64,000 nucleotides of DNA. Origin: Kribbella sindirgiensis (lineage in GTDB: Bacteria > Actinomycetota > Actinomycetes > Propionibacteriales > Kribbellaceae). Location of the stretch: contig NZ_SJKA01000021.1 in assembly GCF_004331435.1 (NCBI RefSeq), forward strand, positions 1 to 64,000. Direction: 5' to 3'. Of this stretch, positions 52,348-59,808 are shown piece by piece. A program made the position numbers and the translations under genes. The notes under the pieces are model-generated. The model saw nothing but the letters and a program-made list of their open reading frames with translations, searched no databases and was not told the DNA's origin. Position 1 is the first letter of the stretch. Each line of letters opens with the position of its first letter.

Positions 52348-52485
52348 GAGGTCGCGGTGTGTTGACGGTCCCACGCGGCTCAGCAACCCCGAACCAACCT
52401 CACCACCCACTTCCTCACCGCAATGCGCGAGGAACACCACCTCCGCAATTCCTCCCGAGCCGCCCTCCTCTGGCGCCCCAGTGCG

Positions 52486-52791
52486 CTAGGTCGAGGGATG
52501 TTCGATGCGGTACTGCTCGGCGAGGTCGTCGAAGTGGCCCGGGGTGGCTTCTGTGAGGGCGGTGGGGTGGCCGGTGGCTTGTTGTACGCCGGCTGTTAGC
52601 TCGGCGGCCCTTTGTCGGGTCGTGTAGATGCCGAGTACTAGGTCGTGGTTGTCGGCCAGGGTGAAGGCCCACGGAACTTCGCACGGGCCGTTGTGTTCGG
52701 CGACCGGGCACAACGCGCGCGCGGCCGGCTCCTGCATCGCCAGGGCCTCGTCGGTGCCGGCGAAGCCTTCGATCCTGATCTCGAACGTCAT
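52486..52791 (-). CDS. small hypothetical protein
   Basis: 101 aa from ATG 52791 (MTFEIRIEGFAGTDEALAMQEP), after CGAGGACGTG. Soluble alpha/beta protein with two cysteines (ALCPVAEHNGPCEVPWAF); no recognised domain. Codon use looks coding on this strand. The two cysteines could bind metal or form a disulfide, but nothing proves it. Confidence 0.65.
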   Translation of the reverse strand: MTFEIRIEGFAGTDEALAMQEPAARALCPVAEHNGPCEVPWAFTLADNHDLVLGIYTTRQRAAELTAGVQQATGHPTALTEATPGHFDDLAEQYRIEHPST

Positions 52792-52933
52792 CACGTCCTC
52801 GAAACTATCGACTTACCGCGATCCATCACATCAGGGACAAACCGGAACACCGCCCTGACCACACCTCAGACCACAGTCGTACGACGGGCCCGCGGGGGTG
52901 GAGTCTTTGGCGGCCGGGTGCGACCATCGGCTG

Positions 52934-53263
52934 ATGGAGGTCTTGCGGGTCGAGGAGTTGGCGGCTGTACACCTGGAGCTGGCTGGGGAGAACGACAGCG
53001 GGCGGAGTGCGACGACGTTGTACAGCCGGCCCGGGGCACGGTTGCGGCAGACGCTGATCGCGCTGGATGCCGGGCAGACACTTGGCGAACATCAGAGCCC
53101 TGGAGATGCCTCGCTGATGTGCCTGCACGGAAACGTGCTGCTGCGGGCAGGTGACGTCGAGGTCGAGTTGCGGGCGGGAGATCTCGTGGCGGTGCCCCCA
53201 CAGCGTCACGACGTACACGCCCGTGCTGCGTCTGTTCTGCTGCTATCAGTAGCCCTGCACTGA
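52934..53263 (+). CDS. cupin-domain protein
   Basis: 109 aa from ATG 52934. The single cupin barrel shows LRQTLIALDAGQTLGEHQSPGDASLMCLHGNVLLRAGDVEVELRAGDLVAVPPQRHDVHA: motif 1 has H in GEHQSPG, motif 2 has the late RHDVHA histidines. Small cupins of this type occur in many actinobacteria as metal-binding sensors or isomerases. Start chosen because upstream residues are not conserved-looking. Confidence 0.75.
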   Translation: MEVLRVEELAAVHLELAGENDSGRSATTLYSRPGARLRQTLIALDAGQTLGEHQSPGDASLMCLHGNVLLRAGDVEVELRAGDLVAVPPQRHDVHARAASVLLLSVALH

Positions 53264-53570
53264 GCCCGACGCGGGCAATCCCGAACAAGACAGCGTCTCG
53301 CCGGTGCTCTACCTGTCGAACCGCCGCCGGTTCCTCGAGTCGTGGATTTCGGCGACCGAACGCAGCCGTGATCCACGACTCGCGGCTCCCGGGGCCAACC
53401 AAACGCCACGACTCGGCGTGATCCCCGGACAGGGCAGTCGTTCCGGTCGGCCGCGCAGGCGGGGCGGCCGGGGACGTCTCAGACTGTATGCAAACGATTG
53501 CGCTCACTGTCGGCGACGTGCCAAGGTTGGCGCTGACATGCGGCGCGATTGACCTGTGAGGAGCGGCCAG
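53264..53570. other. intergenic region with a LacI-type operator
   Basis: About 300 bases without a supported gene. Its right half contains the operator at 53490 and the leader of the racemase-family gene; the left half shows nothing clear. Confidence 0.5.
53490..53501. promoter_or_regulatory. LacI-type operator
   Basis: GCAAACGATTGC with the central CG and GCAA/TTGC arms typical of LacI/GalR sites. It lies 70 bases upstream of the racemase-family gene start. It differs from the TTACAGCGCTGTAA site of the sulfatase cluster, so a different regulator is implied. Confidence 0.55.
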
Positions 53571-54209
53571 ATGGTCCGTATCGCCTTTCTTCATACCGGG
53601 GCTGTCGTCATTCCGACGTTCGCGACGCTCGCGGCCGAGCATCTGCCTGGCGTGGAGGTGCAGAACCTGCTCGACGACAAGATCGTCGCTGATCTGGGGT
53701 GCGGTGCCGCGGCTGAGCAGGTCGCGCGGCGGCTCGCTGATCTTGGTGGTGCCGCGGTCGCGGCCGGCGCCGAGGCGGTGATGTTCACGTGCTCGTCGAT
53801 CTCGCAGTACGCCGGGCCGCTGGCTGATCGGCTTGGCGTGCCGGTGTACCGGGTCGACGAGGCGATGGCGGACGAGGCTGTTCGGGTGGGTGATCGGGTC
53901 AGTGTCATTGCGACGCTGCCCACGACTGTGCGGCCGACGGCCGCTCTGCTGCGGGAGCGGGCCGGGCTTCAGGGGCGCGATGTGCAGATCGATGAGGTTG
54001 TCGTAGCGGGTGCGTTCGAGGCGGCGGTTGCGGGGGACCGGGCTCGTCACGACTCGCTGGTGGCCGAGGCCATCAAGGCGGCGGACGGTGACGTGGTCGT
54101 GCTCGCGCAGGCGTCGATGGCGTCGGCGGCCGAGGGGCTCGACCTCGCCGTCCCGGTCCTCACCAGCCCCGAACGCGGCATCCGCCGCCTGGCCGAACAG
54201 CTGACCTGA
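53571..54209 (+). CDS. aspartate/glutamate racemase-family protein
   Basis: 212 aa from ATG 53571 after GAGGAGCGGCCAG. The first catalytic-type cysteine is C74 in VMFTCSSISQYAG. The second motif, normally G-C-T-E, reads VVLAQASMASAAEG, so the partner cysteine is absent. It is therefore probably not a classic two-base racemase; an isomerase, decarboxylase-like or non-enzymatic role is possible. It precedes the sulfatase operon by 118 bases, but its own operator suggests separate control. Confidence 0.8.
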   Translation: MVRIAFLHTGAVVIPTFATLAAEHLPGVEVQNLLDDKIVADLGCGAAAEQVARRLADLGGAAVAAGAEAVMFTCSSISQYAGPLADRLGVPVYRVDEAMADEAVRVGDRVSVIATLPTTVRPTAALLRERAGLQGRDVQIDEVVVAGAFEAAVAGDRARHDSLVAEAIKAADGDVVVLAQASMASAAEGLDLAVPVLTSPERGIRRLAEQLT

Positions 54210-54251
54210 CGCCCGCCGGGCCGTAGCTCAGCTGACCTACCGCACCCGCTC

Positions 54252-54280
54252 TTGACGTCGGCGGACGCCTGCGGCATGGT
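54252..54280 (+). promoter_or_regulatory. predicted promoter of the sulfatase operon
   Basis: TTGACG, a 17-base spacer and CATGGT. The first operator copy starts at the end of the -10 element, so a bound repressor would block RNA polymerase. Confidence 0.45.
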
Positions 54281-54307
54281 TTACAGCGCTGCATTACAGC
54301 GCTGTAA
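54280..54307. promoter_or_regulatory. tandem LacI-type operators
   Basis: Two adjacent copies: TTTACAGCGCTG (54280-54291) and the perfect palindrome TTACAGCGCTGTAA (54294-54307), with central CG as in LacI-family sites. They sit 20-48 bases upstream of the sulfatase start, so the LacI protein encoded at the end of the same cluster is the natural binder. Confidence 0.7.
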
Positions 54308-54327
54308 ATCGAGCGGAGAGCAGGTAG

Positions 54328-55794
54328 ATGCGTCCCGACATCGTCATCGTGATGACCGATCAGCAGCGGGTGGGACTGACCCGGCGGAGCGGGTATCCGG
54401 TGGACACCATGCCGTTCGTCGACAGCCTGGCGGACCGCGGAACGGATTTCCGGAACGCGTACACGGCCGCGCCGGCCTGCGTTCCGGCGCGGACCAGTCT
54501 GCTCACCGGGCGGTTCCCGAGCGCCCATCAGGTCCGGCAGAACAGCAACGCCCAGCACGCACGGTTCGCCCAGGACCTGGTCGACGTACTGCGGGCCGCC
54601 GGCTACCAACTGCACTTCGCGGGGAAGCCGCACATGCACCGCGACGCGCAGGACTTCGACACCTACGCCGGTCCGTACTTCCACACCCACGGACCCGAGC
54701 GGAACGCCGAGGAAAACGCTTTCGACACCTGGCTCGAGCACCTGGACCACGGCGTCTCCGACGAGCCGACCCCGTTCGACGTACAGAACCAGCTGCCCTA
54801 CCGGATCACCACCGACGCACTGCAGGCGATCGACGAGGCCGACCCCGGCCGGCCGGGCCTGTTCTGGGTCTCCTATCCCGAACCCCACAACCCGTACCAG
54901 GTCCCGCAGCCCTACTTCGACCTGGTCGGCCCCGAAGACGTTCCCGACCGCACCACGGGGCCGGATGCAACAAAAACCAAAGGTGGCAGCTACGCCTGGC
55001 TGCGCAAGCTCCAGGAGGAGAAGCGACCCGGGTACGACGACAACTGGCGCCGGTACGCCGCCAACTATCTCGGCATGCTCAACCTCCTCGACGACCAGAT
55101 CGCCCGCCTGCACGAGGGACTCGCCCGACGCACCCGGCCGCGCCTGACGATCGTCCTGGCCGATCACGGTGACTACGTCGGTGAGTACGGCCTGCAGCGC
55201 AAAGGCGCCGGCCTGTCCGAGTTCCTGATGCGGATCCCGCTGATCATCACCGGCGACGGCGTACACCCGCAGCAGCGTGACGAACCGGTCTCGATCGTCG
55301 ACGTCCTGCCCACCATCTGCGAGGCCGTCGGCCAACCGATCCCCGACGGCGTCCAGGGCCGCAGCCTGCTCCCGCTCACCCACGGCGAGGATGCACCCGA
55401 GGAGGAGTTCGGCAGCATCATCGCCGAGCACGGGTACGGCGGTCGCGCGTACGACGTGACCGCCCGGCCACCGCTGCATTTCGGGTACGACGGCCCGACC
55501 TTCGACGAGTTGAACACCGTCACGCAATCCGGCGCCGCACGAATGCTCCGCAGCGGCGACTGGAAGCTGATCGTCCATGCCGACCTGCCCGGTGAGCTGT
55601 ACGACCTGGCGCAGGATCCCGCCGAGCTCGGCAACCTCTTCGACGACGACGCCCATGTGGCCGTCCGGGCCCGCCTCCTGCACCAGCTCGCCCGCTGGCA
55701 GGCACGGCTGACCGACGACCTCCCGAACGGCAACTACACCCCGCTCCGCCTGCCCCACAACTGGCGCTGGGCCTCCCAAGGAGAACCAACATGA
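54328..55794 (+). CDS. type I sulfatase
   Basis: 488 aa from ATG 54328. Formylglycine signature CVPARTSLLTG with C51; metal ligands D10-D11 in VMTDQQ and in LADHGDYVGEYGL. No signal peptide is present, so desulfation happens in the cytoplasm after import, unlike most secreted sulfatases. C51 needs formylglycine-generating enzyme, not encoded here. It is first in the operon; its stop overlaps the next start (ATGA). Probably acts on a sulfated mono- or disaccharide. Confidence 0.92.
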   Translation: MRPDIVIVMTDQQRVGLTRRSGYPVDTMPFVDSLADRGTDFRNAYTAAPACVPARTSLLTGRFPSAHQVRQNSNAQHARFAQDLVDVLRAAGYQLHFAGKPHMHRDAQDFDTYAGPYFHTHGPERNAEENAFDTWLEHLDHGVSDEPTPFDVQNQLPYRITTDALQAIDEADPGRPGLFWVSYPEPHNPYQVPQPYFDLVGPEDVPDRTTGPDATKTKGGSYAWLRKLQEEKRPGYDDNWRRYAANYLGMLNLLDDQIARLHEGLARRTRPRLTIVLADHGDYVGEYGLQRKGAGLSEFLMRIPLIITGDGVHPQQRDEPVSIVDVLPTICEAVGQPIPDGVQGRSLLPLTHGEDAPEEEFGSIIAEHGYGGRAYDVTARPPLHFGYDGPTFDELNTVTQSGAARMLRSGDWKLIVHADLPGELYDLAQDPAELGNLFDDDAHVAVRARLLHQLARWQARLTDDLPNGNYTPLRLPHNWRWASQGEPT

Positions 55795-57050
55795 CCACTC
55801 TCAGCCGCCGGACCCTGCTGGGTCTCGGCGCCGCCACCGCCGCGGCGATCACTGTCCCTGGCTGCTCCGGCAAGTCCGGTCCGATGCGCGTTTCCTGGTA
55901 CGGCCCGGATCCGGTGACCAAGGCGCTGAACAAGGCCCTCGACGCGTGGAAGTCGAGCGGCGGCGCGGAGTACACCGCGGAAAGCGCTCCCTTCGACGAC
56001 TACTGGGACAAGCTCGCCACCCAGACCTCGGGTAACAACGCCCCCGACGTCCTGCGGATGTCGATGAGCTACTTCAGCGACTACGCGGGCCGGAGTGCGC
56101 TGAAGGACCTTGGTTCGCTGGGGATCGACACGTCGGGTCTGGACAAGGACGTCGCCGCCAGCGGTGTTGCCGACGGCAAGGACTATGGGATCGGCCAGAG
56201 CTCGATCAGCTACTCGATGTACGTCGACGAGGGCGCGATCAAGAAGGCCGGCGGGACCGTGCCGGCGGCGGGTTGGACCTGGGAGAAGTTCGCCGAGTTC
56301 GCCCGCGACTACGCGGGGTCGGTACCGGGCTCGTTCGGGTCGAGCGATCAGGCCGGAAACTTCCAGCTGTTCGAGGTGTACGCGCGTCAGCACGGCACGG
56401 AAATGTTTTCCGACGACGGCGGAAAACTGCTCACCACCAAGGACACCGTCCAGGAATGGTTCCAGTACTGGGCCGACCTGCGGACCGCGAAGGCCGCGCC
56501 GCCGCAGAATGTCAGCGGTGAGACGACGGCGATCGAGAAGTCGCTGATCGCCACCGGAAAGTCTCCGCTGCAGTTCGGCTGGGTCCAGCAGGTCACGTTC
56601 TACCAGCCGCTGGTGAAGAGCCCGCTGGCCGTGCTCCCCGTCCCGCAGGGCAAGGCCGGAGATCTGAGCGGTCAGTTCGTCAAGGGCCTCGACCTGTGGT
56701 GCGTCTCGGCCGCCAGCAAACACCCCGAGGACGCGGCGAAACTGATCGGGTTCCTGCTGAACGACGAGAAGGCGATCAAGGCGATCGGCATCCTGCTCGG
56801 CGTACCGCCGTCGAAGAAGGCGCGGGACCTGGTGTCCGCGGACGCGGGGTCGGCCGGTGCGCGGGCGATCAAGTACGTCGAGGACCTGGCCGGCAAGGTC
56901 GGTCCGTCGCCGAAACCGTGGCCGAAGGGGTACGGCGAGCTGCTGACCGGGTTCGGCCGGATCGCGGAGAACATCGGCCTCGGCAAGAGCAACCCGGCCG
57001 CGGGCGCCCAGGAGTTCACGGAAATGGCCGGAAAGACTCTGGGACAGTGA
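55791..57050 (+). CDS. sugar ABC transporter substrate-binding lipoprotein
   Basis: 419 aa. Tat-type leader SRRTLLGLGAATAAAITVPGC with lipobox cysteine near residue 25. Family 1 binding-protein body (VSWYGPDPVTKALNKALDAWKSSGG, WDKLATQTSGNNAPDVLRMS). Coupled to the sulfatase by a 4-base overlap and to the next permease (GTGA overlap). Likely binds a sulfated sugar. Confidence 0.92.
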   Translation: MTTLSRRTLLGLGAATAAAITVPGCSGKSGPMRVSWYGPDPVTKALNKALDAWKSSGGAEYTAESAPFDDYWDKLATQTSGNNAPDVLRMSMSYFSDYAGRSALKDLGSLGIDTSGLDKDVAASGVADGKDYGIGQSSISYSMYVDEGAIKKAGGTVPAAGWTWEKFAEFARDYAGSVPGSFGSSDQAGNFQLFEVYARQHGTEMFSDDGGKLLTTKDTVQEWFQYWADLRTAKAAPPQNVSGETTAIEKSLIATGKSPLQFGWVQQVTFYQPLVKSPLAVLPVPQGKAGDLSGQFVKGLDLWCVSAASKHPEDAAKLIGFLLNDEKAIKAIGILLGVPPSKKARDLVSADAGSAGARAIKYVEDLAGKVGPSPKPWPKGYGELLTGFGRIAENIGLGKSNPAAGAQEFTEMAGKTLGQ

Positions 57051-57943
57051 TCGGCCGACTTCGGCAGAGCGTTCCGGCGTACCTGTTTCTGCTGCCCTGG
57101 TTCGTCGGCATCGTCGGGCTGACGATCGGCCCGATGCTGCTGTCGCTCTACTACTCGTTCACCGACTACGCGCTGCTGAACACCCCCGAGTGGACCGGTC
57201 TGCACAACTACACGGCGCTCTTCCAGGACTCGCGATACCTGCAGTCGCTCAAGGTCACGTTCATCTATGTCGGCGTCTCGGTCCCGCTCGAGATGGCGTT
57301 CGCGCTCGCCGTCGCCGTACTCCTGAACCGAGGGCTCAAAGGTCTCGCCGTCTACCGAGCGCTGTACTACGTCCCGAGCCTGCTCGGCGGAAGTGTCGCG
57401 ATCGCCCTGCTGTGGCAGCAGATCTTCGGCAGCGACGGTCTGCTGAACGACGTCCTCGGCCTGTTCGGCATCCATGGCCGCGGTTGGATCTCCGAGCCGG
57501 GTACGGCGTTGTGGACCCTGATCCTGCTCCGGGTCTGGCAGTTCGGCGCCCCGATGGTGATCTTCCTGGCCGGCCTCCGGCAGATCCCCGACGAGGTGCT
57601 CGAAGCCGCCGAGGTGGACGGTGCGGGCCGATGGCAACGATTCTGGCGGGTGACGCTGCCGCTGCTGTCGCCGGTGGTGTTCTTCAACCTGGTGCTGCAG
57701 ATCATCGGCGCGTTCCAGGCGTTCACACCGGCGTTCGTGATCAGCGGCGGCAAGGGCGGCCCGTCGGACTCGACGCTGTTCTACACGCTGTACCTGTACC
57801 AGCAGGCCTTCGGGAACTTCCGGATGGGGTACGCCGCCGCGATGGCCTGGGTACTGCTGCTGATCATCGCGGTCTTCACCGGACTGAACTTCGTCCTCGG
57901 CCGCACCTGGGTGTTCTACGGAGACGAAGGGGTACGTCGATGA
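57047..57943 (+). CDS. sugar ABC permease (MalF type)
   Basis: 298 aa from GTG 57047, overlapping the preceding stop. Six helices; EAA loop EVLEAAEVDGAGRWQRFWRVTLPLLSP. Its stop overlaps the next ATG by 4 bases. Confidence 0.92.
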   Translation: MIGRLRQSVPAYLFLLPWFVGIVGLTIGPMLLSLYYSFTDYALLNTPEWTGLHNYTALFQDSRYLQSLKVTFIYVGVSVPLEMAFALAVAVLLNRGLKGLAVYRALYYVPSLLGGSVAIALLWQQIFGSDGLLNDVLGLFGIHGRGWISEPGTALWTLILLRVWQFGAPMVIFLAGLRQIPDEVLEAAEVDGAGRWQRFWRVTLPLLSPVVFFNLVLQIIGAFQAFTPAFVISGGKGGPSDSTLFYTLYLYQQAFGNFRMGYAAAMAWVLLLIIAVFTGLNFVLGRTWVFYGDEGVRR

Positions 57944-58758
57944 GACGCGTACTGGCCCACGCCGGCCTGACCGCGGGCGCGCTGATCATGCTCTACCCGC
58001 TGCTCTGGATGATCACCGCGTCGCTGCGGCCGAACACCGAGATCTTCCGGCATCCCGGCCTGATCCCGGAGCACCCGACGCTCGCGAACTACGCGCTCGG
58101 CTGGTCGTCTACCGGGACCAGCTTCGGCATCTACCTGATGAACTCACTGATCATCTGCGCGGCGGTGGTGATCGGCAACCTGCTGACCTGCTCGCTGACC
58201 GCCTACGCGTTCGCGCGGCTCACCTTCGTGGGCCGGAAAACGTTGTTCGCGCTGATGCTGGCGACGATCATGCTGCCTGGTCACGTGACCCTGATCGCGC
58301 AGTACTCGATTTTCCGGAAGCTGAACTGGATCGACACGTTCTGGCCGATGATCGTGCCGAGTTTCCTGGCCACGGACGCGTTCTTCGTGTTCCTGATGGT
58401 GCAGTTCATCCGCTCGATCCCGGTCGAGCTGGACGACGCGGCCCGGATCGACGGCTGCGGGGCGTGGGGCATCTACCGGCGGATCATCCTGCCGCTGCTG
58501 TCGCCGGCGCTGGTGACGACGGCGATCTTCTCGTTCATCTGGACCTGGAACAACTTCTTCAGCCAGCTGATCTACCTGTCGACCAGAACCCGGCTGACGG
58601 TGCCGGTGGCCCTGCGCGGCTTCCTGGACGCGACCGGCAGCTCGGAGTGGGGCGCGCTGTTCGCGATGAGCGTTGTCACGCTGGTGCCGGTCGTGGTGGT
58701 GTTCGTGGTCTTCCAGCGCCGCATCCTGGCCGGAATGGCCCACACCGGCCTCAAATGA
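57940..58758 (+). CDS. sugar ABC permease (MalG type)
   Basis: 272 aa from ATG 57940. Six helices; EAA loop ELDDAARIDGCGAWGIYRRIILPLLSP. Second permease of the sulfated-sugar importer; again no ATPase gene in the operon. Confidence 0.92.
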   Translation: MRRVLAHAGLTAGALIMLYPLLWMITASLRPNTEIFRHPGLIPEHPTLANYALGWSSTGTSFGIYLMNSLIICAAVVIGNLLTCSLTAYAFARLTFVGRKTLFALMLATIMLPGHVTLIAQYSIFRKLNWIDTFWPMIVPSFLATDAFFVFLMVQFIRSIPVELDDAARIDGCGAWGIYRRIILPLLSPALVTTAIFSFIWTWNNFFSQLIYLSTRTRLTVPVALRGFLDATGSSEWGALFAMSVVTLVPVVVVFVVFQRRILAGMAHTGLK

Positions 58759-58771
58759 GATCCTGCCATCC

Positions 58772-59770
58772 ATGAGGCCGCGCCTGACCGATGTCGCCGA
58801 GGCGGCCGGGGTGTCGATGAAGACGGTGTCGAACGTCGTCAACGGCGCCGAGCACGTCCGCGAGGAGACCCGGCAGCGGGTGCTGGCCGCGATCGACAAG
58901 CTCGGGTACCGGCCGAACATCGCGGCCCGCAACCTGGCCCAGGGACGCAGCGGGGTGATCGCGCTCGCCGTACCGCAGCTCGACCGCCCGTACTTCGCCT
59001 CGCTCGCGGCCCGGATGCTAGACGAGGCCGAGGCGTTCGGGTGGATCGTGCAGTTCCACCAGACCGGCGGCCGCCGCGAGGCCGAGCTGGCGCTGCTCAC
59101 CGAGCGGCATCCGGCCCGCCTCGACGGCATCGTGATGAGCCCGCTCGGGCTCACCGCGGAGGACGTGCGGAACCGCGATCCGGCGCTGCCGCTGGTCCTG
59201 CTGGGTGAGAAGGCCGGCACGGAGCACCACGCCGATCACGTCGGGATCGACAACCGGGAGGCCGGCAAGGTCGCGACCGAGCATCTGCTCGAACTCGGCC
59301 GGCGCCACGTGATGGCGCTGGCGCCCGGGCCGCGGATGGACGACGAGCGGATCAACGGGTACCGCGACGCCCTCGTCGCGGCCGGCCTACCGGTGGACGA
59401 GGACATCGTGCTCGCGACCGGCGGCCTCCGCGGCCAGGACGCCGAGCGCACTCTCGGTGACTGGCTGGACTCGGGGAACCCGGCGCCGGACGCGGTCTTC
59501 GCGGCCACCGACTGGCTGGCGATGGGCGCGATCCGCGCGCTGGTCCTGCGCGGCCTGCGGGTGCCGCAGGACGTGGCCGTGGTCGGTTTCGACGACATTC
59601 CGTACGACCTCGCCACCCTCCCGACGCTCACCACCGTCGCGCCCGATCGGGTCGCGATCGCCCGCCTGGCGCTGCAGGCCCTCCGCGACCAGCGCCCACA
59701 AAGCGAACCCCAGCGACTGCAGGCCCCCTTCAGCCTCGTCGTCCGCGAGAGCACGACCGGCATCGGCTGA
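58772..59770 (+). CDS. LacI-family transcriptional repressor
   Basis: 332 aa from ATG 58772, 13 bases after the permease stop. HTH plus hinge helix 3-60 (LTDVAEAAGVSMKTVSNVVNG, NIAARNLAQGRSGVIAL). The periplasmic-binding-like sensor follows (VVGFDDIPYDLATLPTLTTV). Likely binds the TTACAGCGCTG operators upstream of the sulfatase and thereby controls its own operon, released by the imported sugar. Confidence 0.92.
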   Translation: MRPRLTDVAEAAGVSMKTVSNVVNGAEHVREETRQRVLAAIDKLGYRPNIAARNLAQGRSGVIALAVPQLDRPYFASLAARMLDEAEAFGWIVQFHQTGGRREAELALLTERHPARLDGIVMSPLGLTAEDVRNRDPALPLVLLGEKAGTEHHADHVGIDNREAGKVATEHLLELGRRHVMALAPGPRMDDERINGYRDALVAAGLPVDEDIVLATGGLRGQDAERTLGDWLDSGNPAPDAVFAATDWLAMGAIRALVLRGLRVPQDVAVVGFDDIPYDLATLPTLTTVAPDRVAIARLALQALRDQRPQSEPQRLQAPFSLVVRESTTGIG

Positions 59771-59808
59771 CACTGGCGCATCACCCGTACGCATCCCAGA
59801 CTGGCGGC

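Noticed and set aside
53304..53552. 82-codon plus-strand frame
   Set aside because: It would contain the LacI-type operator in its coding part and has Arg-rich shadow composition.
54218..54260. tRNA-like 5' sequence GGGCCGTAGCTCAG
   Set aside because: The D-arm does not close, there is no anticodon arm or T arm and no matching acceptor 3' strand.
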